This document shows, piece after piece, positions 5,680 through 12,445 of a DNA stretch of 14,470 nucleotides (positions are counted from its first letter, which is position 1; every line of letters starts with the position of its first letter). The DNA is from Nitrospirota bacterium (lineage in GTDB: Bacteria; Nitrospirota; Thermodesulfovibrionia; UBA6902; BMS3Bbin08). Location of the stretch: assembly GCA_016208845.1 (NCBI GenBank), contig JACQXH010000108.1, positions 1-14,470 on the forward strand, read 5' to 3'. Both the position numbers and the translations under genes were made by a program. The notes beneath the pieces are model-generated. The model saw nothing but the letters and a program-made list of their open reading frames with translations, made no database searches and was not told the origin of the DNA.

Positions 5680-7255
5680 TATCTTGATCAAAAACGGAGT
5701 GATCATTGACGGCAAAGCGTGTGATTCTGCGCCAAGGCAGGCGGATATCGGCATTGAGGGTGACAGGATAAAGGCGATTGGAGATCTCTCAGGGACACAT
5801 GCCGATAAGGTCATCGATGCAAAGGGTCTTTGTATCTGTCCGGGTTTTATTGACACCCATGCGCACTCTGAATTTACCATTCTTGCTGATGGCAGGGCAG
5901 AGGGAAAGATCTGTCAGGGCATTACTACAGAGATAAACGGCAACTGCGGCCTCTCGGCAGCGCCTCTCTACGGCGCGGCCTTTGAGCAGAGGGAAAAAGA
6001 TCTTGATGAGCTGAATATCAAGGAGAGATGGAATACATTTTCAGAATATTTTGCGATTTTAGATAAACTAAAAATTGCTCTTAATTTTGCAACCCTCGTT
6101 GGTCATGGCAATCTCAGGGCGTCTGTTGCCGGATATGCAGACAGACAACTTACTCAGTCTGAGAAGGAGAGGATGTTTGCACTCTTAAGAGATGCCTTGA
6201 GATCAGGGGCCAAGGGAATATCTACAGGTCTTATATATCCGCCGGGTGTATATTCTGATACTCAGGAGCTCATAGAGCTTGCAGAGGAATCGGAAAAACA
6301 CGGTGGAGGAATATATACGACTCACATGAGGAGTGAAGGCGATAATTTAATCGAGTCAGTGGAAGAGGTTATTAAAATAGGATCTGATTCCGGCATACAC
6401 GTCCATATATCCCACCTTAAGACGAGCGGAGAAAAGAATTGGGACAAGATAGGCACGGTTTTGAAAGTGATCTCTGAGGCACAGCAAAAGGGTTTAAATT
6501 TGACTTGCGACAGATATCCATATATTGCGGCAAGTACTGACCTTGACGCGGTCCTGCCTGCATGGGCATATGAGGGCGGGCACGATAAAGAGTTGGAAAG
6601 GTTGAGAAGTTCAAGGGTTCAAGCGAAAATAAAAGAAGAAATATTACATGAGCACCCTGAAAAAGATTACTGGGATAATATTACAATATCATCGGTTAAT
6701 TCGGGTGGGAATAAATGGATGGAAGGCAAGAGTTTATCTCAAATCAGCAGTGTTTCAAATAAACCTCCGGCTGAATGTCTCTTTGATATTTTAATTGATG
6801 AAAATCTAAGGGTGGGGGCGATATTTTTTTCTATGAATGAAGATAATCTAAAGACCATACTGAAACTACCTTACACCATGATCGGCTCGGACAGCTCTGC
6901 GAGAAGCTTTGACGGCATTACAGCTCAAGGGAAACCGCATCCGAGAGGATTCGGAAGTTTCCCGCGAGTATTGAGTAAGCATGTAAGAGAGGATGATATC
7001 ATTTCTCTTGGCGAGGCAATATATAAAATGACAGGCTTTCCGGCTCAGACCTTCGGGTTGAAAAAAAGAGGCGAAATTGCAGAAGGATATTTTGCTGACA
7101 TTGTAGTTTTTGATCCTGACAGGATAAGGGACAAGTCGACATTCGATAAGCCCTTTGAAAGACCTGAAGGCATTCATTATGTTTTTGTCAATGGAACCCC
7201 GGTGCTTTGGGAAGGAAGGCAGACGGGAGCGCTGCCGGGGAAGAAAATTAGATAG
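5669..7255 (+). CDS. N-acyl-D-amino-acid deacylase (D-aminoacylase family)
   Basis: This 528-residue amidohydrolase removes the acyl group from N-acyl-D-amino acids using a metal centre in a TIM barrel, with a small beta domain formed by both ends. I choose TTG 5669 because AGGAG (5659-5663) is 5 nt upstream and the protein then begins with the usual FDILIKNGVIIDG. Metal-site residues are visible: HAHSEF (about 66-71), the bridging Cys in GNCGLSAAP (about 93-101), His in YTTHMRSEGD, His in VHISHLKTSG, and the catalytic Asp in MIGSDSSARS. The C-terminus returns to the beta domain with GEIAEGYFADIVVFDPD. The length is typical. Codons 15-28 contain a sequence repeated upstream of the toxin gene (4922-4963). 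The specific substrate (D-Glu, D-Asp or neutral residues) cannot be decided. The next gene, 230 bp downstream, is a PuuD-like amidotransferase. Confidence 0.88.
   Translation: MNFDILIKNGVIIDGKACDSAPRQADIGIEGDRIKAIGDLSGTHADKVIDAKGLCICPGFIDTHAHSEFTILADGRAEGKICQGITTEINGNCGLSAAPLYGAAFEQREKDLDELNIKERWNTFSEYFAILDKLKIALNFATLVGHGNLRASVAGYADRQLTQSEKERMFALLRDALRSGAKGISTGLIYPPGVYSDTQELIELAEESEKHGGGIYTTHMRSEGDNLIESVEEVIKIGSDSGIHVHISHLKTSGEKNWDKIGTVLKVISEAQQKGLNLTCDRYPYIAASTDLDAVLPAWAYEGGHDKELERLRSSRVQAKIKEEILHEHPEKDYWDNITISSVNSGGNKWMEGKSLSQISSVSNKPPAECLFDILIDENLRVGAIFFSMNEDNLKTILKLPYTMIGSDSSARSFDGITAQGKPHPRGFGSFPRVLSKHVREDDIISLGEAIYKMTGFPAQTFGLKKRGEIAEGYFADIVVFDPDRIRDKSTFDKPFERPEGIHYVFVNGTPVLWEGRQTGALPGKKIR
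5711..5752. repeat. Imperfect direct repeat, right copy (inside deacylase)
   Basis: This is the coding partner of 4922-4963 (35 of 42 identical). It encodes GKACDSAPRQADIG, where family members usually have a shorter loop of the type DGTGxPxxxADIG, so about two residues appear to be added. Confidence 0.65.
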
Positions 7256-7485
7256 CACAAAAAAGGGTTCAAGGTTTCGAGGGTTCAAGTGAACATAAAC
7301 AAAAAATCAAATATCAAAAATCAAAATTATGGAAGAAGATATTTTAATCAAAAGAATTCCTCGAAGCTTTGCTTCGTGGTATCAATGGTTTCCGTTTTTT
7401 TGTCATTCCCGCTTGTCGGGAATCCTTCTTTGATACAGAAAGATTCCGGACGAGCCGGAATGACAGCCTTGATACCTCGCAAACT
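7256..7485. other. Intergenic stretch with short repeats and a palindromic element
   Basis: The stretch begins with repeated GGGTTCAAG motifs (7265-7290) and low-complexity AAAATCAAA sequence, has a small hairpin CGAAGC-TTT-GCTTCG (7362-7376), and ends with the two-armed element 7402-7464. No gene is visible. Confidence 0.5.
7402..7464. repeat. Two-armed palindromic repeat, copy 2
   Basis: Left arm hairpin TTCCCG-CTTGT-CGGGAA, right arm hairpin TTCCGG-ACGAG-CCGGAA, flanked by GTCA and TGAC. The single difference between the stems (C-G swapped to G-C) is compensatory. The left arm is identical to that of copy 3 (8199-8256). The element ends 21 nt before the ATG of the next gene. Confidence 0.85.
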
Positions 7486-8163
7486 ATGAATAAACCAATT
7501 ATTGGCATAACAGGAGATATTGTTGATGAAATATATTCGGTGAAGATCTCCTATGCAAGGGCAATGGAAAAAGCCGGTGGGTGTCCGGTGTTTCTTCCGC
7601 CGGTTTCCTCGAAGGATGCGATAAAAAATATTGCGGGGAAGATTGATGCACTACTGATCTCAGGCGGCGGTGACATCCATCCGCGTTACTACGGCCAAAA
7701 GAAGAAGACGGCGCTGAAACTTATATCTGATGAAAGATTTTATTTCGAGCGTAAGCTGCTTGAGGAGATATTGGCTCTTAATAAGCCGGTGCTTGGGATA
7801 TGCTACGGGATGCAGTTTCTTAATGTTTTCTTTGGCGGCACTCTATATCAGGACTTAAACCTCATAAAAACCAGAGATATGAAAATCGACCATAATGCAG
7901 AACACAAAATCAGATTTTACAATCAAAGCAAATTGTATTATATTCTATGTAAGGAGGGCATAACGGTTAACAGCCATCATCACCAGGTGATAAATGTGAT
8001 AGGAAAGGGGCTGGAAGCCTCTGCTCATTCTGTTGATGGTGTTATTGAGGCAATCGAGCTCAGGGATTACCCATTTTTAGTTGGCGTTCAATGGCATCCT
8101 GAAAGGCTTTTGGACAGGAATTCGCAAAGGCTTTTCAATGCCTTTATAGACGCGGTTATTTAG
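7486..8163 (+). CDS. Class I glutamine amidotransferase / gamma-glutamyl hydrolase (PuuD-like, C26)
   Basis: The 225-residue product belongs to peptidase family C26, which includes gamma-glutamyl-gamma-aminobutyrate hydrolase (PuuD): enzymes that hydrolyse gamma-glutamyl amide bonds in the cytoplasm. It begins MNKPIIGITGD; the frame is open further upstream, but that part is a translation of the palindromic repeat and not protein. The nucleophile Cys is in VLGICYGMQFLN (about residues 101-112) and the His-Glu pair in GVQWHPERL (about 203-211), completing the triad; NSHHHQVI is also typical. No ribosome-binding site is visible between the repeat (end 7464) and the ATG, so initiation is weak or was disturbed when the repeat inserted. 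The TAG stop lies exactly at the edge of the 8163-8284 element. Placement after the deacylase suggests amino-acid or peptide salvage, which is inference. Confidence 0.85.
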   Translation: MNKPIIGITGDIVDEIYSVKISYARAMEKAGGCPVFLPPVSSKDAIKNIAGKIDALLISGGGDIHPRYYGQKKKTALKLISDERFYFERKLLEEILALNKPVLGICYGMQFLNVFFGGTLYQDLNLIKTRDMKIDHNAEHKIRFYNQSKLYYILCKEGITVNSHHHQVINVIGKGLEASAHSVDGVIEAIELRDYPFLVGVQWHPERLLDRNSQRLFNAFIDAVI

Positions 8164-8284
8164 AGTCTGTTTATAAATTACCATGTATCGCTGGTTACGT
8201 CATTCCCGCTTGTCGGGAATCCTTCTGAAAAAAGATTCCGGACAAGCCGGAATGACAGCAAAACAGGAGTTTATAAACAGACTC
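8163..8284. mobile_element. MITE-like element, 122 bp, with 15-bp terminal inverted repeats and TA duplication
   Basis: The ends GAGTCTGTTTATAAA (8163-8177) and its perfect inverse (8270-8284) face each other and are bordered on both sides by TA (8161-8162 and 8285-8286), as expected of a target duplication. The GAGTCTGTTT-type tip is reminiscent of IS5-group ends; that assignment is from memory. Inside sits a third copy of the two-armed palindrome (8199-8256). There is no coding capacity, so movement would need a transposase elsewhere. The left TA plus the first G of the element form the TAG stop of the amidotransferase. Confidence 0.75.
8199..8256. repeat. Two-armed palindromic repeat, copy 3 (nested in the MITE-like element)
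   Basis: Left hairpin TTCCCG-CTTGT-CGGGAA and right hairpin TTCCGG-ACAAG-CCGGAA, the same pair of stem types as in copy 2, with a shorter spacer. It shows the same compensatory C-G to G-C exchange between arms. Confidence 0.85.
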
Positions 8285-8488
8285 TATTTAGCCTGAGGAA
8301 TTTAGGTGGGGAATAGGGGTATAGCAAATTAACAGGCACAAAGCAGCAAAGGGTCAAAGGCACAAAGCAGAATGAAAATAACTCCCCTAAATCCCCCCTT
8401 AATTTAAGGGGGACATAAGGGGGGTTACTCTCGGGTCAATGACATCTTGCAATTGAACTTAATTTAATAAAGAAAGGTATTCTCATCA
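8285..8488. repeat. Micro-repeats before the AI-2E permease gene
   Basis: AGGCACAAAGCAG occurs twice (8334-8346, 8358-8370). It is followed by a G/C-run palindrome (8379-8427) built of CCCCCCTTAATTTAAGGGGG with an outer repeat (TAACTCCCCT against AAGGGGGGTTA). No gene is visible and no clear promoter was found. The palindrome lacks a T tract, so I do not call it a terminator. Confidence 0.6.
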
Positions 8489-9562
8489 ATGAAAGATGTT
8501 GAACGTATTTACGCGACAGTCTCTACTATTATTTTCTTAGGTCTTCTATTCCTTTTTTACAAGATACTGAGGCCGTTTCTTGTTCCTATTGGATGGGCAA
8601 TGGTATTAAGTGTTACATTTTACCCCCTTTTCAATATGCTTGTCAGCCGTTTGAAGCGCCCCTGGGCCGCATCGCTTATCACACTTGTGATCATTTTAAT
8701 TATTATTGCAGGGCCTGTCACATATATCCTGACCGCCCTTATGAGTGAGATCGCAGACACCTTCAATACGATACAGAACAGGGGATTTGACGCTGTTACA
8801 AGGCTTCAGGAGAACCAGGTATTTTCAGACATTCTGAATAAGATCGGTTCATTCACCGAAGATAAGGAGATCAATCTGAATGAAGCGGCAATGAATAGTT
8901 TGAAATCACTCGGCGGTTTTATGGGACAGCATGTCTCGGACGTCTTTAAAAACATCTTTGCCTTTGCCATGAATTTTGTGATCATGTTCCTGGCAATTTT
9001 TTATTTCCTTAAGGACGGAGAGAGGCTGACTGAATACCTGAAAAGATTTCTTCCCTTTCCGGCCGATCAAAAAAGAGAGCTTACTATAAGAGTCAAGGAA
9101 ATGGTCATTGCGGCGATTTACGGGGGTGTTGCAGTAGGAGTTACCCAGGGGATATTAGGAGGCGTTGCTTTTTGGGTTTTGGGACTGCCGTCGCCTGTGT
9201 TCTGGGGAACTGTTATGGCGATAGTGTCTTTTATACCTCTTTTCGGCACATTCATTGTGTGGGGACCTGCAGGCCTGATATTGATCCTTGGCGGCAGCCT
9301 TGCAAAGGGTATAGGGCTGATGCTCTACGGCTTTCTGGTTATCAGCATGGTTGATAATATATTAAAGCCGTTGATAATTGGAGGCAGGACCAGATTGCCC
9401 ACTTTGCTTATATTCTTCAGCGTGCTTGGCGGGATAGGGTTTTTCGGATTTATAGGATTTATTTTGGGGCCAATTATTGCGGTCCTCTGCATATCTGTGC
9501 TGGAGATATACGCTGCCACATCTTTGGATCACCAAAAAGAGGACGGGGAATCCGCAATATGA
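8489..9562 (+). CDS. AI-2E family transporter (TqsA/PerM-like permease)
   Basis: This 357-residue inner-membrane protein belongs to the AI-2E exporter family (DUF20; TqsA, YdiK, PerM). Its members transport diverse solutes; autoinducer-2 export is shown for only some, and related members act as Na+/H+ antiporters, so the substrate is open. Two N-terminal helices (about residues 10-48), a helix at 60-85, an extended amphipathic loop (about 88-150), and five more helices (150-172, 205-230, 232-262, 270-297, 302-340) match the family plan. Family-like segments include MFLAIFYFLKDGERL, LGLPSPVFWG and DNILKPLIIGGRTRLPTLLIF split over the last helices. AAAGG at 8473-8477 is 11 nt before the ATG. 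It appears monocistronic, with repeat-rich DNA on both sides, and looks intact. Confidence 0.9.
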   Translation: MKDVERIYATVSTIIFLGLLFLFYKILRPFLVPIGWAMVLSVTFYPLFNMLVSRLKRPWAASLITLVIILIIIAGPVTYILTALMSEIADTFNTIQNRGFDAVTRLQENQVFSDILNKIGSFTEDKEINLNEAAMNSLKSLGGFMGQHVSDVFKNIFAFAMNFVIMFLAIFYFLKDGERLTEYLKRFLPFPADQKRELTIRVKEMVIAAIYGGVAVGVTQGILGGVAFWVLGLPSPVFWGTVMAIVSFIPLFGTFIVWGPAGLILILGGSLAKGIGLMLYGFLVISMVDNILKPLIIGGRTRLPTLLIFFSVLGGIGFFGFIGFILGPIIAVLCISVLEIYAATSLDHQKEDGESAI

Positions 9563-9980
9563 TGGTTTTAACCTTTAACATAATGTAAAAAGTTGTATGA
9601 AAAAAGAGGATACAGTATGAAACTGCATAATATCACCACAGAGGGCGCAGAGAAAAACATTTAGATCTTTTAAAAACTCTGTGAACTCGGTGTTTGCCTG
9701 AATTACCTTTAATGGCAGAAATAAAAGCAGTAGACGTAATGCATAAGATATACAACACTCAATTATTAACCTGCTTAAAGGCAATAAAGCAACGAGTTGG
9801 ATTGTTGATTTATTTCAATACAGAGAGACTAAAAAAGGGTAAAAAACGGTTAATAATTTAGGAGGTCACAGAGGGGAAGAAATAGAATCTCTGACAATAT
9901 ATTGATATTTAATATTTTCTCTGTGTTCTCTGTGGTTAATTTATTATTAATAATACAACCTGTTACCTTAAGGAGGGCAT
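9563..9980. other. Repeat-bordered stretch holding GxxExxY gene remains
   Basis: Besides the two gene fragments listed (9617-9664 and 9709-9861), the stretch contains CACAGAG-type repeats: ACCACAGAGGGCGCAGAG near 9636, CTCTGTGAACTC near 9678, GTCACAGAGGGG near 9865 and CTCTGTGTTCTCTGTGG near 9920. These motifs often accompany GxxExxY genes in environmental genomes (recollection, not checked). No other gene is visible. Confidence 0.55.
9617..9861 (+). pseudogene. Remnant of a GxxExxY family gene
   Basis: The C-terminal fragment (9709-9861) reads MAEIKAVDVMHKIYNTQL, then LTCLKAIKQRVGLLIYFNTE and a short basic tail before TAG. This follows closely the end of GxxExxY proteins (family pattern VEIKAVE...HEAQLLTYLK...GLLINFN...LLKxGIKR). 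The family is about 125 aa, of unknown function, with a PD-(D/E)XK-like nuclease fold proposed; the ExK of EIKAV would be part of that site. Upstream, 9617-9664 encodes MKLHNITTEGAEKNI and a stop, resembling a typical N-terminus of the same family, with AGAGGA just before it. The middle, including the GxxExxY motif itself, is missing. The simplest reading is one gene with a large internal deletion plus a stop. Confidence 0.7.
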
Positions 9981-10532
9981 ATGCTTACTTTGAGCGAACT
10001 GAAAAAATTAGCATCAATAAAACCTGATGATAATCAGTACATCAGTCTTTTTCTTAATGTCAATCCTCTGACAAATCCAAAGGGAGATTATGTCATTCAC
10101 TTCAAGAATATGTTCAAAGAGCTATCTGAAAAGACAGGCAGAGATGCAGATAAGAAGATGAAAAAGGCGGTTGAGAAGATCGAGGCATTTCTCCTTGGTA
10201 ATAAGAGGGAATTTAAGAAAAGCATCGCGATCATATGTTCCGCTGATCTAAAGATCTGGAGAGAATATAACCTGTCCCTGCCAATAAAAAATGAACTGAT
10301 CGCTGACAATACTCCTTATATTCAGCCCCTGCTCTCGCTTCTGAACAATTACCCCCGGTGTGCTGTCATTCTTGTTGATAAGGAGCTTGCAAAGATATAC
10401 CTTGTTCATCTTGGAGAGATAGAAGAATACACAGAGCGATTCTCTCCTGACATCCCCGGCAGGCATAAGCGGGGCGACTGGTTTTCACTGAGCCAGAAAC
10501 GCTTTGAGGCGGCTCTGAAGATGCGGTTGTGA
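9981..10532 (+). CDS. Bacterial eRF1-like protein (baeRF, family 10-like), N-terminal fragment
   Basis: This 183-residue ORF has a strong ribosome site (AAGGAGG, 9970-9976). It corresponds to the N-terminal domain and start of the middle domain of bacterial archaeo-eukaryotic release-factor-like proteins, the Vms1/eRF1-related group thought to act on stalled ribosomes or peptidyl-tRNA. Visible are the opening ELKKLASIKPDDNQYISLFLNV, IAIICSADLKIWREYNLSLP, and CAVILVDKELAKIYLVHLGEI. The segment HKRGDWFSLSQKRFE occupies the place of the family's KRGGWSQxRxxRH loop, the GGQ equivalent; the second Gly is Asp here and the loop carries an extra FSL. After FE the frame runs out in AALKMRL and stop, where the family continues with a long helix (xRHIxxH...). 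The rest of the protein is in the next ORF. Confidence 0.7.
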   Translation: MLTLSELKKLASIKPDDNQYISLFLNVNPLTNPKGDYVIHFKNMFKELSEKTGRDADKKMKKAVEKIEAFLLGNKREFKKSIAIICSADLKIWREYNLSLPIKNELIADNTPYIQPLLSLLNNYPRCAVILVDKELAKIYLVHLGEIEEYTERFSPDIPGRHKRGDWFSLSQKRFEAALKMRL

Positions 10533-11005
10533 AGATAATGAATATTCTGCCTCAGACAATCCTCAAAAAGGTCATCTCGACATTTAATGCAGAGATATCA
10601 TCAGGCGAAAAAGATGTGCTTGCGATGACTTTGAAAATATTAGAGGAGCTTGAAGGCGAAAAGGAAAGGTTTTTAATAGAGGACCTGGTCACGAGGTCAA
10701 TGAAAAATATGATGGCAGTGATCGGTATGGAAGATATCCTTGCCAGCCTTCAGGAAGGAAAGATCCGGGAACTTGTTTTTTTGAAAGACCTGAAATCTCA
10801 GGGATTCAAATGCGCTAACTGCAATTTCCTGACCGTGCAGGCAAGTAAATCCTGTCCTTACTGTTCAGGTAAATTTGAGCAGGTGCACTACATGGTTGAT
10901 TACGCGGCGCAGAAGGCAGTTGAGCAGGGCGCTCTTATTGAGGTGATTACAAAGAGCGATGAACTTGGCAGGGCAGGGGGGATAGGCGCGTTCTTAAGAT
11001 TTTGA
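10529..11005 (+). CDS. Bacterial eRF1-like protein (baeRF), C-terminal fragment with zinc ribbon
   Basis: This 158-residue ORF is the C-terminal part of the same eRF1-like protein. Its GTG overlaps the previous stop (GTGA, 10529-10532), so re-initiation could express it. Before the GTG the same frame already reads GGSEDAVVKIMNILPQ back to about 10508, matching the family's LGGPEEVV...LP segment, so the coding region once continued further upstream. About 35-40 codons of the middle domain are missing between RFE and GGSED. Visible further on are AMTLKILEELEGEKERFLIE, VIGMEDILASLQEGKIRELV, a four-cysteine ribbon CANC...CPYC, and the ending AGGIGAFLRF, which matches the family's GGIGALLRY. It is either a pseudogene or a functional split protein. 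Confidence 0.7.
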   Translation: MKIMNILPQTILKKVISTFNAEISSGEKDVLAMTLKILEELEGEKERFLIEDLVTRSMKNMMAVIGMEDILASLQEGKIRELVFLKDLKSQGFKCANCNFLTVQASKSCPYCSGKFEQVHYMVDYAAQKAVEQGALIEVITKSDELGRAGGIGAFLRF

Positions 11006-11058
11006 GGACAAAGCACGGAGTTCAAAAAATAGAAGACAAGGTATCACCCCCTGCAGTA

Positions 11059-11081
11059 CTCTCCCCTGTTATGGGGGAGAG
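11059..11081 (+). promoter_or_regulatory. Hairpin covering the ribosome site of the lipoprotein gene
   Basis: CTCTCCCC (11059-11066) pairs perfectly with GGGGAGAG (11074-11081). The right arm includes the Shine-Dalgarno-like GGGGGAG (11073-11079) that serves the TTG at 11086, so folding would hide it. The sequence may equally be a dispersed palindrome that landed here. Confidence 0.45.
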
Positions 11082-11085
11082 ATGG

Positions 11086-11238
11086 TTGGCGGTTAAATAT
11101 TTTGTGCTTTGTTTTATATTGGCTGTATCACTAACTTCATGCTTTTCTAAATCTGACAAACTTCCCGGCTATCTTTATCTCAGGCTCAGCCCAAATCCGT
11201 CCACCCTTGCTGGACGAGAACATGCAAGTGGTGCCTGA
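11086..11238 (+). pseudogene. Oligopeptide-binding lipoprotein, N-terminal fragment
   Basis: This is the signal peptide and first strand of a family 5 solute-binding lipoprotein. TTG 11086 has GGGGGAG 6 nt upstream (ATG 11071 is an alternative); the frame is open back to 11002, but that part is not lipoprotein-like. The signal sequence VKYFVLCFILAVSLTSC ends in the lipobox LTSC, so the Cys would be lipidated and the protein anchored in the envelope. It continues with YLYLRLSPNPSTL, which is how the mature family begins. At about 11207 the match passes to another frame, and this one ends in AGREHASGA at 11238. About 25 codons (the DPA...IAAKLFNGL part of the family) appear to be missing at the junction. 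Confidence 0.7.
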
Positions 11239-12445
11239 TCTGGCTGGAAGCTGGGAGATATCATCAGACGGCACATCATATACATTTCATATAAAGCGTG
11301 GGGCAATATTTTCAAATAAAAGAGAAGTTATAGCAGATGACTTCAAGTATTCCTTTAAGAGAATATTAATGCCCCAGACACGATCTCCCAATGCGTGGGT
11401 GCTCGATAAAATACAGGGTGCTGAAGATTTCAAAAACGGCAGGGCAAGTGATGTCAGCGGGATAAAGATAGAAGATAAATATACGATCAAAATTATTCTT
11501 AAAGAACCGTTCACTCCGTTTCTTGGCCTGCTGTGCATGACTGCCGCATCTGTTGTTTCAAGCGATGATATTAAGAAATGGGGGAATGATTTTTCAACTC
11601 ATCCTGCCGGAACCGGCCCGTTTGTGCTCAGGGAATGGAGGCATAATCAGTACCTTAGACTCGAGGCAAGGGATGATTATTTTGACGGCGTACCGAACAC
11701 CAAGGGATTAGTTTATAAAATAATCCCAGAGGATCTGACCGCTGTCGCAGAATTTGAAACAGGCGGCATTGATGTATTAAGCATCCCGGCTGCAATGTTC
11801 AGGAGATACACTGAGAGACCTGAATGGAAGGACCTCGTATCAAGCGCTCCAGGGATCAATACTTATTATCTTCCTGTTTTAAGAAATTGGCCAACGCCTG
11901 AGATATATGGATATGATCCTGAGAAGGCAAGAGACTTGATCAATGAAGCCGGTTATCCGCAGGGATTGAAGATTAAAATATATCTTACAGTAGACCAGGA
12001 AGTGCTGGACATGCTCGAAGTTATACAGGACTATTTACAGAATGTCGGTATTAAAACAGAACTGAGGCAGCTTGAATGGAGCGCCTATAAGGAAGCGATA
12101 AATTCAGGAGAGCCTGATGCATTCTGGATCAGCTGGTGGGCTGATTATCCTGACCCTGAGAATTTTCTATTTCCGCTTTTTCATTCTTCCAACTTCGGCG
12201 CAGGTGGGAACAGGACGAGATACAAGAATGAAGCAGTGGATATGCTCATAGAGCAGGGGCAGGGAAGCGTCAGTAAAACCTCGCGTGATGAATATTACAG
12301 AAATGCGGAACAACTCATTGTGCGCGATGCGCCCTGGGTATTCTTCTGGCACAGGACTGAATATACAGTGCGACAGCCTCGGGTGAAAAATTACAGGATA
12401 TATCCACTGTACATCATTGATAAGGGTATGGATGTGGGGTTGTAA
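11207..12445 (+). CDS. Oligopeptide ABC transporter substrate-binding protein (SBP_bac_5), main fragment
   Basis: This 412-residue ORF is the body of a periplasmic oligopeptide-binding protein that delivers peptides to an ABC importer. It picks up at LDENMQVVPDLAGSWEISSD, continues with YTFHIKRGAIFSN, the PAGTGPFVLREW motif, YFDGVP, and the C-terminal lobe ending in WADYPDPENFLFPLFHSSN and APWVFFWH. A second gap is suggested at about 11875: TYYL runs directly into PVLRNWPTPEIYGYDPEKAR, where the family has roughly 45 further residues (PPF.D..VRQA..YAIDR...GPVPP). That deletion keeps the frame. The first deletion, near 11207, does not, so this ORF has no signal peptide and its TTG start is unsupported. 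No permease or ATPase genes are adjacent. Probably a pseudogene. Confidence 0.75.
   Translation: MLDENMQVVPDLAGSWEISSDGTSYTFHIKRGAIFSNKREVIADDFKYSFKRILMPQTRSPNAWVLDKIQGAEDFKNGRASDVSGIKIEDKYTIKIILKEPFTPFLGLLCMTAASVVSSDDIKKWGNDFSTHPAGTGPFVLREWRHNQYLRLEARDDYFDGVPNTKGLVYKIIPEDLTAVAEFETGGIDVLSIPAAMFRRYTERPEWKDLVSSAPGINTYYLPVLRNWPTPEIYGYDPEKARDLINEAGYPQGLKIKIYLTVDQEVLDMLEVIQDYLQNVGIKTELRQLEWSAYKEAINSGEPDAFWISWWADYPDPENFLFPLFHSSNFGAGGNRTRYKNEAVDMLIEQGQGSVSKTSRDEYYRNAEQLIVRDAPWVFFWHRTEYTVRQPRVKNYRIYPLYIIDKGMDVGL

Noticed and set aside
6866..7288. Minus-strand ORF of 140 codons inside the deacylase
   Set aside because: The sense frame has intact metal-site motifs; this is a shadow.
7369..7485. In-frame N-terminal extension of the amidotransferase
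   Set aside because: It translates the palindromic repeat, while the family begins at MNKPIIGITGD (7486).
9575..9784. Minus-strand ORF of 69 codons
   Set aside because: It is the reverse reading of CACAGAG repeats and the GxxExxY remnant.
11002..11085. Upstream extension of the lipoprotein from TTG 11002
   Set aside because: It would place about 28 polar residues before the signal peptide; TTG 11086 has a good ribosome site.
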